Positions 54,395 through 61,776 of a stretch of 64,000 nucleotides of DNA are shown piece after piece. Below the pieces are notes generated by a model. It worked only from the letters and a program-made list of their open reading frames with translations, searched no databases and had not been told where the DNA came from. The position numbers were made by a program, and so were the translations under genes. How positions within the stretch are numbered: position 1 is the stretch's first letter; every line of letters begins with the position of its first letter. The stretch covers positions 62,001-126,000 of the forward strand of contig NZ_CAADFC020000013.1 of the NCBI RefSeq assembly GCF_900696085.1, given 5' to 3'. The stretch comes from Bradyrhizobium ivorense. GTDB lineage: Bacteria > Pseudomonadota > Alphaproteobacteria > Rhizobiales > Xanthobacteraceae.

Positions 54395-57058
54395 TCAGGA
54401 TGCGGCTGCCTGCCGCATTTGCGCGCGGGTGCCGACCAGCTTGCTGATCTCGGGCCGGCAGCCGCCGCAATTGGTGCCGGCCTTCAGGCGCCGGCCGATC
54501 GCCTCGACGCTGTCGGCGCCCCTAGCGATCTCGGCGGTGATCTGGTGCCGTCCGACGCCAAAGCAGGAACAGACCACCGGGCCGGTGTCCTCGCCGGCCC
54601 CGAACGGCCGGCCCGCGAGCAGCGACATCCGCGCATTCGCCGACAATTGCGGCTCGGCAAACAGCCCGGTCAGCCACGCCCGTGACGGCAGCGTGTGGTC
54701 GGGCGCGATGAACACGCAGCCGTCGAGCCGGCCGTCGCGCACCGCCGCGTAGCGGAAGCGTCCGGCGCCGGGATCGCGATAGGCGATCCACTCGATCTCG
54801 ACGTCCTCGAGGCCGAGCTGCGCGCGCGCCCAGTCGCGCCAGCTCTCCGGGCGCGTTTCGCCCGCAAGTTCCAGCCGCCAGCAATCGCCGGCCTTGCCCT
54901 GCACCCAGTAGCCGGTCTCGGGCCGCCGGATCGGATTGCGGCTCAGGATGAAGGCGTGCCATTTCGGCGCGTAGGGATTGGCTTTCACCGGCGTGTGCTT
55001 CGATTCCGGCTGGCCGGACAGCGGGTCGGTGGCCGGGTTGACCAGCGCGTTGACGCGGCCCTCGCCGGCAAACTCCGCGTTCCAGTGCATCGGCACGAAC
55101 ACGCAGCCGCGGCGCTGGTCGGAAGAGACCACGACGCGCGCGATCATCTCGCCCCAGGGGCTGGTCAGCCGCGCCAGCCCGTCATTGGTGAGGCCAGCCA
55201 GCCGCGCATCCTCGGGATGGAATTCGGCATAGGGCTCGAACACGTGCGACAGCAGCCGCGCGGTCTTTCCGGTCCGCGTCATGGTGTGCCACTGATCGCG
55301 GACGCGCCCGCTGTTGAGCACCAGCGGATAGTCGCGGCTGGTCGCATGACGCGGCGCGCGCGGGGCGATCGGAATGAAGCGCGCCTTGCGGTCCGGCGTG
55401 AAGAATTTTGGGGTCTCGAACATCCGCGCCGTCCCGGCCGGATGCTCTGATGTCACCGGCCATTGCACCGGCGCCAGCGCCGCATAGGCGCCGTCGTCGA
55501 GCGTCGACAACGCCGAGATGTCGAAATCCCGCGCGCCATTGTTCTCGAAGCCCGACAGTTCGGCGTGCTCGCGGAACACCTCGGCGACCGAGCCGTAGGC
55601 AAAACCGGAATATCCCATGCGGGTGGCGACATCGCAGATGATGCGCCAGTCGGCGCGCGCCTCGCCTGGTACCTCGAGGAACCGACGCTGCCGCGAGATC
55701 CGTCGCTCCGAATTGGTGACTGTGCCGTCCTTCTCGCCCCAGGCCAGCGCCGGCAACAGCACATCGGCATGGCGCGTGGTGTCGGTGTCGCGCACGCAAT
55801 CCGACACCACGACCAGCTCGCACTTGTCGAGCGCGGCACGGACGCGGTCTGCATCGGGCAGGCTCACCACCGGATTGGTCGAGATGATCCACACCGCCTT
55901 GATGCGGCCGTCGGCGATGGCGTCGAACATGTCGACCGCCTTCAAGCCGCCCTTCTCCGCCATCACCGGCGCGCGCCAGAATCGCCGCACCAGTTCGCGA
56001 TGCGCGGGGTTCTCGAGCTCCATATGCGCGGCAAGCTGGTTGGCGAGCCCACCGACCTCGCGGCCGCCCATCGCATTGGGCTGGCCGGTCAGCGAGAACG
56101 GACCCATGCCGGGACGCCCGATCCGCCCGGTCAGCAGATGGCAGTTGACGATGGCGTTGACCTTGTCGACGCCGCTGCTCGACTGGTTGATGCCCTGCGA
56201 ATAGAGCGTGACGACCCGCTCGGTGCGCGCGAACCAGTCGAAGAACAATCCGACGGCGCCTTCGCTGAGGCCGCAGGTCGCTGCCGTCTGCGCCACGGTC
56301 TGGCCGGCGACCTGCTTGAGCGCCTCGACGACGCCCGTCGTGCTGTTGCCGACAAACTCGCGATCGACCGCCTTGCTGCCGGCGAGGAATGCGAACAGCC
56401 CGTTGAACAGCACCGCATCGCTGCCGGAGCGCAGCGGCAGGTGCAGATCGGCGCCCTCGCAGGTCGCGGTGCGGCGCGGGTCGATCACCACGATCTTGCA
56501 GGCGGGGTTCTTCTCCTTGGCCGCCAGCATGCGCTGGTGCAGGATCGGATGGCACCATGCGGCGTTGGAGCCGACCAGCACCAACAGGTCCGCCTGCTCA
56601 AGATCCTCATAGCAGCCCGGCACGGTGTCGCTGCCGAAGGCGCGCTTGTGCCCGGCGACGCTGGAGGCCATGCACAGCCGCGAATTGGTGTCGATATTGG
56701 CGGTGCCGACAAAGCCCTTGGCGAGCTTGTTGATGACGTAATAGTCCTCGGTCAGCAGCTGGCCGGAGACGTAGAACGCCACCGCGTCGGGCCCGTGCTC
56801 GCGGATGACGCGGGCAAAGCCGTCGGCGACGCGATCGAGCGCGGCGTCCCAGGTCGCCGGCTGGCCATCGACCAGCGGTTCGAGCAACCGCCCGTCGAGA
56901 CCGATGGTCTCGGCGAGCGCCGAACCCTTGCTGCAGAGCCGGCCGAAATTGGCCGGATGCTGCCGGTCGCCCTCGACACTGACCTCGCCAGCCGCGTCCC
57001 TGGTCGCGATCACGCCACAACCGACGCCGCAATAAGGACACGTGGTCTTGACCGCCAT
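54395..57058 (-). CDS. nasA: assimilatory nitrate reductase catalytic subunit NasA
   Basis: The 887-residue molybdenum enzyme reduces nitrate to nitrite in the cytoplasm. The N-terminal [4Fe-4S] site is C7-x2-C10-x3-C14 and C42. The bis-MGD domain follows (FVGTANIDTNSRLCMASSVAGHKRAFG, SQGINQSSSGVDKVN, and the C-terminal LVLNSGRVRDQWHTMTRTG dinucleotide-binding part). A C-terminal BFD-like [2Fe-2S] domain carries CSCF and NCGGC near residues 838 and 869. The gene starts 10 bp after the nirD stop, so nirB-nirD-nasA is one operon. No separate NasB/C flavoprotein is in the window. Confidence 0.95.
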   Translation of the reverse strand: MAVKTTCPYCGVGCGVIATRDAAGEVSVEGDRQHPANFGRLCSKGSALAETIGLDGRLLEPLVDGQPATWDAALDRVADGFARVIREHGPDAVAFYVSGQLLTEDYYVINKLAKGFVGTANIDTNSRLCMASSVAGHKRAFGSDTVPGCYEDLEQADLLVLVGSNAAWCHPILHQRMLAAKEKNPACKIVVIDPRRTATCEGADLHLPLRSGSDAVLFNGLFAFLAGSKAVDREFVGNSTTGVVEALKQVAGQTVAQTAATCGLSEGAVGLFFDWFARTERVVTLYSQGINQSSSGVDKVNAIVNCHLLTGRIGRPGMGPFSLTGQPNAMGGREVGGLANQLAAHMELENPAHRELVRRFWRAPVMAEKGGLKAVDMFDAIADGRIKAVWIISTNPVVSLPDADRVRAALDKCELVVVSDCVRDTDTTRHADVLLPALAWGEKDGTVTNSERRISRQRRFLEVPGEARADWRIICDVATRMGYSGFAYGSVAEVFREHAELSGFENNGARDFDISALSTLDDGAYAALAPVQWPVTSEHPAGTARMFETPKFFTPDRKARFIPIAPRAPRHATSRDYPLVLNSGRVRDQWHTMTRTGKTARLLSHVFEPYAEFHPEDARLAGLTNDGLARLTSPWGEMIARVVVSSDQRRGCVFVPMHWNAEFAGEGRVNALVNPATDPLSGQPESKHTPVKANPYAPKWHAFILSRNPIRRPETGYWVQGKAGDCWRLELAGETRPESWRDWARAQLGLEDVEIEWIAYRDPGAGRFRYAAVRDGRLDGCVFIAPDHTLPSRAWLTGLFAEPQLSANARMSLLAGRPFGAGEDTGPVVCSCFGVGRHQITAEIARGADSVEAIGRRLKAGTNCGGCRPEISKLVGTRAQMRQAAAS

Positions 57059-57068
57059 GGCGCTCAGC

Positions 57069-57398
57069 TCAGCTCACTGCCGCGGCCTGCCGTAGCGCCA
57101 GCCACACGGTGCCGTTCTCGACCTTGACCGGATGGGTGTGCGTGCAGCCCTCGTCGGGCGCGACCGCCTCGCCGCTCGCCAGCTCGATGACGAAGTTGTG
57201 CAGCGGACAGGTCACCCGCTTGTTGTGCACGATGCCCTGCGACAGCGGCCCGCCCTTGTGCGGACAGCGGTCGTCGAGCGCGAACACCTCGTCGCTTTCG
57301 GTGCGGAACACCGCGATGTTGCCGCCGGGCGTGCGCACAACGCGCGAACCGAGCCGCGGAATGTCGTCCAGCGCGCCGATTTCGATCCACTGGGTCAT
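57069..57398 (-). CDS. nirD: nitrite reductase small subunit NirD (Rieske type)
   Basis: The 109-residue protein is a Rieske-fold NirD. Unlike E. coli NirD, it keeps the Rieske ligand pattern: C-P-H in RCPHKGGPLSQG and C-P-L-H in TCPLHNF, both suitable for a [2Fe-2S] cluster. It helps NirB reduce nitrite to ammonium. The start ATG 57398 overlaps the nirB stop (ATGA), so the two are coupled. A much longer frame to 58388 lies inside nirB and is not used. Confidence 0.93.
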   Translation of the reverse strand: MTQWIEIGALDDIPRLGSRVVRTPGGNIAVFRTESDEVFALDDRCPHKGGPLSQGIVHNKRVTCPLHNFVIELASGEAVAPDEGCTHTHPVKVENGTVWLALRQAAAVS

Positions 57399-59854
57399 GC
57401 GAGCTCCAATTCGGCAAGCGGGGCGAATTCGTTGCGGTCGACGCCGCGGCTGGCGCGCTCCGCCCACGGATCGCTCTGCGAGAACTGCTGCGAATAGGCG
57501 AAGCGCTCGAACAGCGCCTTGCGGTTCTTGACGTCGTCGACCACGCGCTTCCTGATCTGCTCGAGACCGACGCGGTCGCACCATTTGTACATGCGTTCGA
57601 GATACCAGCCCTCCTCGCGGTAAAGCTGGGTCAGCGCCACGATCACCTCGAGCGCCTCGTCCTCGGTCTCGACCTTGGTCAGGAACTCGGTGCCCTTGAT
57701 GTGCAGGCCGGCGGCGCCGGCGAAATGGATTTCGTAGCCGGAATCGACGCAGACCACGCCGACGTCCTTGCAGGTCGCCTCCGCGCAGTTGCGCGGGCAG
57801 CCGGAGACGCCGAGCTTGACCTTGGCCGGGGTCCACGAGCCCCACATGAATTTCTCGAGCTTGATGCCAAGACCGGTGGAGTCCTGGGTGCCAAAGCGGC
57901 ACCATTCGGAGCCGACGCAGGTCTTCACAGTGCGCAGGCCCTTGGCGTAGGCGTGGCCCGACACCATGCCGGCGTCGTTGAGGTCGGCCCACACCGCCGG
58001 GAGGTCTTCCTTCTTGACGCCGAGCAGGTCGATGCGCTGGCCGCCGGTGACCTTGACAGTCGGGATGTTGAACTTCTCGGCGACGTCGGCAATCGCGCGC
58101 AGCTCGCTCGGCGTGGTGACGCCGCCCCACATCCGCGGCACCACCGAATAGGTGCCGTCCTTCTGGATGTTGGCGTGGACGCGCTCGTTGATGAAGCGCG
58201 ACTGCTGGTCGTCGCGATACTCGCCGGGCCAGGTCGCGAGCAGATAATAGTTCAGCGCCGGACGGCAGGAGTGGCAGCCGTTCAGCGTCTTCCACTCCAT
58301 GAAGCGCATCACCGCCGGGATGGTCTTGAGCTGCTGCTCGACGATGACGCGGCGGACGTCGTCGTGGCTGTGATCGGTGCATTTGCACAGCGGCTTGACC
58401 TTCGGCGCCGCCGAGTAGTCGCCGCCGAGCGTGAACGCCAGCACCTGTTCGACGAGGCCGGTACAGGAGCCGCAGGACGACGATGCCTTGGTATGGGCGC
58501 GGACGTCGTCGAGCGTGAACAGCTTCTTCTCGCTGATCGCCTTGACGATCGCGCCCTTGCAGACGCCGTTGCAGCCGCAGATCTCGGTCTCGTCGCTCAT
58601 CGCCGCGACCGAGTTCTGGCCGTTGACGCCGCCGTCGCCGAGATTGGCGGCGCCGAACACCAGGCGCTCGCGCATATGCGAGACGTCGGTGCCGTCGCGC
58701 AGATGCTGGAAGTACCAGGGACCGTCGATGGTGTCGCCGTAGAGCACGGCGCCGACGATCTTCTTGTCCTTCAGGATGATGCGCTTGTAGACGCCGCGAT
58801 TGGCGTCCTGCAGCACGATCTCCTCCTTGTCCGGCCCGGGCGAGAAGTCGCCGGCCGAGAACAGGTCGATGCCGGTGACCTTCAGCTTGGTCGAGGTGAC
58901 CGAGCCGTCATAGGTGGCAAAGCCCTTCATCGCGAGATGGTTGGCGCAGACCTTGGCCTGCTCGAACAGCGGCGCCACCAGGCCGTAGACCTGACGGCGG
59001 TGCTGCACGCATTCGCCGACCGCATAGATGCGGCCGTCATAGGTCTGCATAGTGTCGGAGACGACGATGCCGCGCTCGCAGTGCAGCCCCGCCTTCTTGG
59101 CGAGCTCGAAATTCGGCCGGATGCCGACCGCCATCACCACGAGATCGGCCGCCAGCTCGGTGCCGTCGCCGAAGCGCACGCCGGTGACGCGATCCTCGCC
59201 GAGAATCGCCTGAGTCTGCGCCGGCATCTTGAACACCATGCCGCGCTCTTCCAGCGACTTGCGCAGCAGGCCGCCGGCGACCGGATCGAGCTGGCGCTCC
59301 ATCAGCGTGTCGAGCAGATGCACGACGGTGACGTTCATGCCGCGTTTCATCAGCCCGTTGGCGGCTTCGAGGCCGAGCAGACCGCCGCCGATCACGACGG
59401 CGTTGCGATAGTCGGTCGACGCCTTGATCATTCGGTCGACGTCGTAGATGTCGCGGAAGCCGATCACGCCCGGCAGGTCCTTGCCCGGCAGCGGCAACAT
59501 GATCGGATTGGAGCCGGTCGCGATCAGCAGGCGGTCGTAGGGAACGCGCGCGCCGGTCTCCGTCACCACCTCGCAGGTGCGGCGATCGATCATGGTGACC
59601 GTCTCGCCCTTACGCAGCGTGACGTTGTTGTCCTCGTACCAGTCGACGGTGTTGAGCATGATGTCGTCGACGGTCTTCTCGCCGGCGAGCACCGGCGACA
59701 GCAGGATGCGGTTGTAGTTGCCGTAGGGTTCGGAGCCGAACACCGTGATGTCGTAGAGATCGGGCGCGCGTTCGAGTAGCGCCTCCACCGTGCGGATGCC
59801 GGCCATTCCGTTGCCGATCACCACCAGCTTTTGCTTGATCACCTTGTCGAGCAT
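57395..59854 (-). CDS. nirB: NAD(P)H-dependent nitrite reductase large subunit NirB
   Basis: The 819-residue enzyme reduces nitrite to ammonium with six electrons from NAD(P)H. The N-terminal FAD/NAD domain has VVIGNGMAG and VVIGGGLLGLEAANGL. BFD-like [2Fe-2S] cysteines are in CGCNGVCKG and CGSCTG. The sulfite/nitrite reductase domain has the sirohaem/[4Fe-4S] cysteines C646, C652 (CVGSEWC), C686 and C690 (CPRNC), with the same spacing as in E. coli NirB. It starts at ATG 59854 with GAGAGG 6 nt upstream. It is first in nirB-nirD-nasA. No sirohaem synthase (cysG) gene lies in the window. Confidence 0.95.
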   Translation of the reverse strand: MLDKVIKQKLVVIGNGMAGIRTVEALLERAPDLYDITVFGSEPYGNYNRILLSPVLAGEKTVDDIMLNTVDWYEDNNVTLRKGETVTMIDRRTCEVVTETGARVPYDRLLIATGSNPIMLPLPGKDLPGVIGFRDIYDVDRMIKASTDYRNAVVIGGGLLGLEAANGLMKRGMNVTVVHLLDTLMERQLDPVAGGLLRKSLEERGMVFKMPAQTQAILGEDRVTGVRFGDGTELAADLVVMAVGIRPNFELAKKAGLHCERGIVVSDTMQTYDGRIYAVGECVQHRRQVYGLVAPLFEQAKVCANHLAMKGFATYDGSVTSTKLKVTGIDLFSAGDFSPGPDKEEIVLQDANRGVYKRIILKDKKIVGAVLYGDTIDGPWYFQHLRDGTDVSHMRERLVFGAANLGDGGVNGQNSVAAMSDETEICGCNGVCKGAIVKAISEKKLFTLDDVRAHTKASSSCGSCTGLVEQVLAFTLGGDYSAAPKVKPLCKCTDHSHDDVRRVIVEQQLKTIPAVMRFMEWKTLNGCHSCRPALNYYLLATWPGEYRDDQQSRFINERVHANIQKDGTYSVVPRMWGGVTTPSELRAIADVAEKFNIPTVKVTGGQRIDLLGVKKEDLPAVWADLNDAGMVSGHAYAKGLRTVKTCVGSEWCRFGTQDSTGLGIKLEKFMWGSWTPAKVKLGVSGCPRNCAEATCKDVGVVCVDSGYEIHFAGAAGLHIKGTEFLTKVETEDEALEVIVALTQLYREEGWYLERMYKWCDRVGLEQIRKRVVDDVKNRKALFERFAYSQQFSQSDPWAERASRGVDRNEFAPLAELELA

Positions 59855-59884
59855 GGTCTGCCTCTCAATTCCGACGGCGCTGCC

Positions 59885-59906
59885 CAACGACGCGCGTGCG
59901 TCGTTG
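59885..59906 (-). promoter_or_regulatory. perfect hairpin in nirB leader
   Basis: CAACGACGC-GCGT-GCGTCGTTG (plus-strand reading) is a perfect 9-bp stem with a 4-nt loop, about 30 nt before the nirB start. In the message the loop can be read as the six bases CACGCG on an 8-bp stem. Leader hairpins are the targets of NasT-type antitermination in relatives. No T-run follows, so attenuation is inference. Confidence 0.4.
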
Positions 59907-59997
59907 ATCGGCACCGATAAAGGTTGGATTTGTAGGAAGCCCAGCCGCGGGCGCAGACCGTCGCCAATGACGATCGATGTTCCGTTAGTGACTGATA

Positions 59998-60014
59998 TTC
60001 AAGACGCATGCCAA
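59998..60014 (-). promoter_or_regulatory. weak sigma-54-like match for nirB
   Basis: On the minus strand TTGGCATGCGTCTTGAA keeps the -24 GG and the TTG of the -12 element with correct 10-nt spacing, but has GA in place of the conserved GC. It would give a leader of about 130 nt. It is weaker than the plus-arm site and may not be used. Confidence 0.3.
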
Positions 60015-60343
60015 TTCGGCCCGATGGAATCTGGCAGCGAAATCAAGGCATTCTCGACGTCCTCGAATCTGCCTGATGACGCGGCGCGCGCACCGCCGGC
60101 CGATTTTTTAGCCACGCCGATGATCTCTTGTGCAGCACAGCATGGTCAGCCACCACTGCCACAGCGAGCGCGATGTCGACGCGCCGTCGCACGCCGAGGG
60201 GCGTACCGCTCAAAAAAACACCAGCATGCGCGTTTGCGCGGCGGCACGTGCTGCAAGCCACGGCAATCGCAGGTGTCGCGTGCCGTTCAACATCCCGCGG
60301 CAACGCCTTGCGACTGCACGGCAAAGCGCCGCGATCGCTTCGA

Positions 60344-60359
60344 TGGCACGGGACTTGCT
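60344..60359 (+). promoter_or_regulatory. sigma-54 (RpoN) promoter for the nitrate transporter/kinase arm
   Basis: TGGCACG-GGAC-TTGCT matches the sigma-54 consensus TGGCACG-N4-TTGCW at every defined position, with GG and GC separated by 10 nt. Transcription would start about 12 nt downstream, giving a leader of roughly 115 nt before the narK-type gene. It implies NtrC-type nitrogen control. Confidence 0.75.
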
Positions 60360-60484
60360 GAAGTATCTCCCTGACCGAGTGCGTCTCAACGACGAGCGCG
60401 CTCACTTTCACCCACATTGTCATCTGTGTCCGAGACGGCCGCACGCCTGCGGCTGCCTCCGCCGCATCAACGCGAGACGCTTGG

Positions 60485-61744
60485 ATGAAGCTAGCCGAGT
60501 TCAAGAAGGCAGGTCACTGGCCGACACTGCTCGCTGCGTTCCTGTACTTCGACATCAGTTTCATGGCGTGGGTCGCGCTCGGACCGCTGATCGTCTACAT
60601 CGCGCGCGACATGAATCTGGCCGTGAACGAGAAGTTCACTTTGGTCGCGATCCCCGTGCTCGCCGGCGCGCTGCTCCGCGTGCCGATGGGGCTGCTCGCC
60701 GACATCATCGGCGCCAAGCGCACCGGCATCATCGCGCAGCTCGTGGTCATATTAGCGACCATTGCGGTCTGGCATTTCGGGCTGACAAGCAAGCTCGCGA
60801 TCGAGCTGTTCGGACTTGTCCTCGGCATCGGCGGCGCCTCGTTCGCGGTGGCGCTGCCGCAGGCGAGCCGCTGGTATCCGCCGCAATATCAGGGCGTGGT
60901 GATGGGGATCGCCGGCGCCGGCAATATGGGCGTCGTGCTCGACACGCTGCTCGCGCCCTCGATCGCCGAACATTGGGGCTGGCAGGCCGTGTTCGGCTGC
61001 CTGCTGGTTCCGATGCTGATGGTGCTGGCCTATTACATCGTCGCGGCCAAGGACGCGCCGGGCGAACGCAAGCCGATTTCGCTAAAGGCCTATGGCGCGC
61101 TGCTGAAGGATTCCGACAGCCGCTGGTTCATGTTCTTCTACTTCATCACCTTCGGCGGCTTCGTCGGCCTCGCCAATGCGCTGCCGCTGTATTTCACCGT
61201 GCAGTATCACGTCTCCGGCGTCGCGGCGGGGCTCCTGGTCGCGCTGATCGTCGCGTTCGGCTCGGGCTTCCGCCCGGTCGGCGGCCTGATCGCCGACCGC
61301 ATCGGCGGCATCCGCTCGCTGTCGATCCTGTTCGGCATCGTGGTCGCCGCCTATCTCGTCATCGCCTTCATGCCGGAGGGCCCGGCCGCGCCCGGGCAGG
61401 CCGGCTGGTCGCTGACCGAAATGCCGCGCATCGCCTGGATCTCGGTGCTGCTGTTCTCGATCGGCGTGCTGGCCCTCGGCATGGGCAACGGCGCCGTGTT
61501 CCAACTGATCCCGCTGCGCTTCCGGCACGAGATCGGCCTGATGACCGGGCTCGTCGGCTGCGCCGGCGGCATCGGCGGCTTCTTCCTCGCCCAGACGCTC
61601 GGCACCGCAAAAGGCATGACCGGCGGCTTCGGCGCCGGCTTCCTGTTCTTCGGCGTGCTGGCGTTGCTTGGCTTCATCGGACTTGCCATGGTCAAGGTCC
61701 GCTGGCGCACCACCTGGGGCGCAGTGTCGGGGGCACGCGTCTGA
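60485..61744 (+). CDS. narK: NarK/NasA-type nitrate/nitrite MFS transporter
   Basis: The 419-residue protein has 12 membrane segments and the nitrate-nitrite-porter signature motifs GIGGASFAVALPQASRWYP (about 117-135) and GCAGGIGGFFLAQ (about 358-370). The RVPMGLLADIIGAKR loop with a conserved Arg also fits. It imports nitrate for NasA at the inner membrane, possibly also nitrite. It starts at ATG 60485. It lies behind a consensus sigma-54 promoter and 32 bp before the kinase-phosphatase gene, which it probably shares a transcript with. Confidence 0.92.
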   Translation: MKLAEFKKAGHWPTLLAAFLYFDISFMAWVALGPLIVYIARDMNLAVNEKFTLVAIPVLAGALLRVPMGLLADIIGAKRTGIIAQLVVILATIAVWHFGLTSKLAIELFGLVLGIGGASFAVALPQASRWYPPQYQGVVMGIAGAGNMGVVLDTLLAPSIAEHWGWQAVFGCLLVPMLMVLAYYIVAAKDAPGERKPISLKAYGALLKDSDSRWFMFFYFITFGGFVGLANALPLYFTVQYHVSGVAAGLLVALIVAFGSGFRPVGGLIADRIGGIRSLSILFGIVVAAYLVIAFMPEGPAAPGQAGWSLTEMPRIAWISVLLFSIGVLALGMGNGAVFQLIPLRFRHEIGLMTGLVGCAGGIGGFFLAQTLGTAKGMTGGFGAGFLFFGVLALLGFIGLAMVKVRWRTTWGAVSGARV

Positions 61745-61776
61745 CCGCTCGCCCCGCGCAATGACGGGGCTCGAAC

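Larger units (their letters stand above)
59907..60484. other. divergent control region of the nitrate assimilation genes
   Basis: This 578-bp gap separates nirBD-nasA (minus) from the transporter-kinase arm (plus). It holds a consensus sigma-54 promoter for the plus arm (60344-60359) and a weaker sigma-54-like match for the minus arm (59998-60014). The GCCGCA-CGCC-TGCGGC stem in the plus-arm leader (about 60439-60454) is another possible RNA hairpin. Open frames here are not protein-like. Confidence 0.6.

Noticed and set aside
55463..57127. Long plus-strand open frame (554 codons) opposite nasA
   Set aside because: It is antisense to a complete, motif-rich nasA gene and its product is rich in Arg, His, Asp and Gly with no domain. 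It is a typical shadow of high-GC codon use.
57701..59779. Plus-strand open frame of 692 codons opposite nirB
   Set aside because: Antisense to nirB, which has all sirohaem and flavin motifs. The translated sequence has no recognisable domain.
60043..60504. Minus-strand frame of 153 codons in the nitrate control region
   Set aside because: It covers the sigma-54 promoter, has no ribosome site and its product resembles no protein. It is treated as non-coding.
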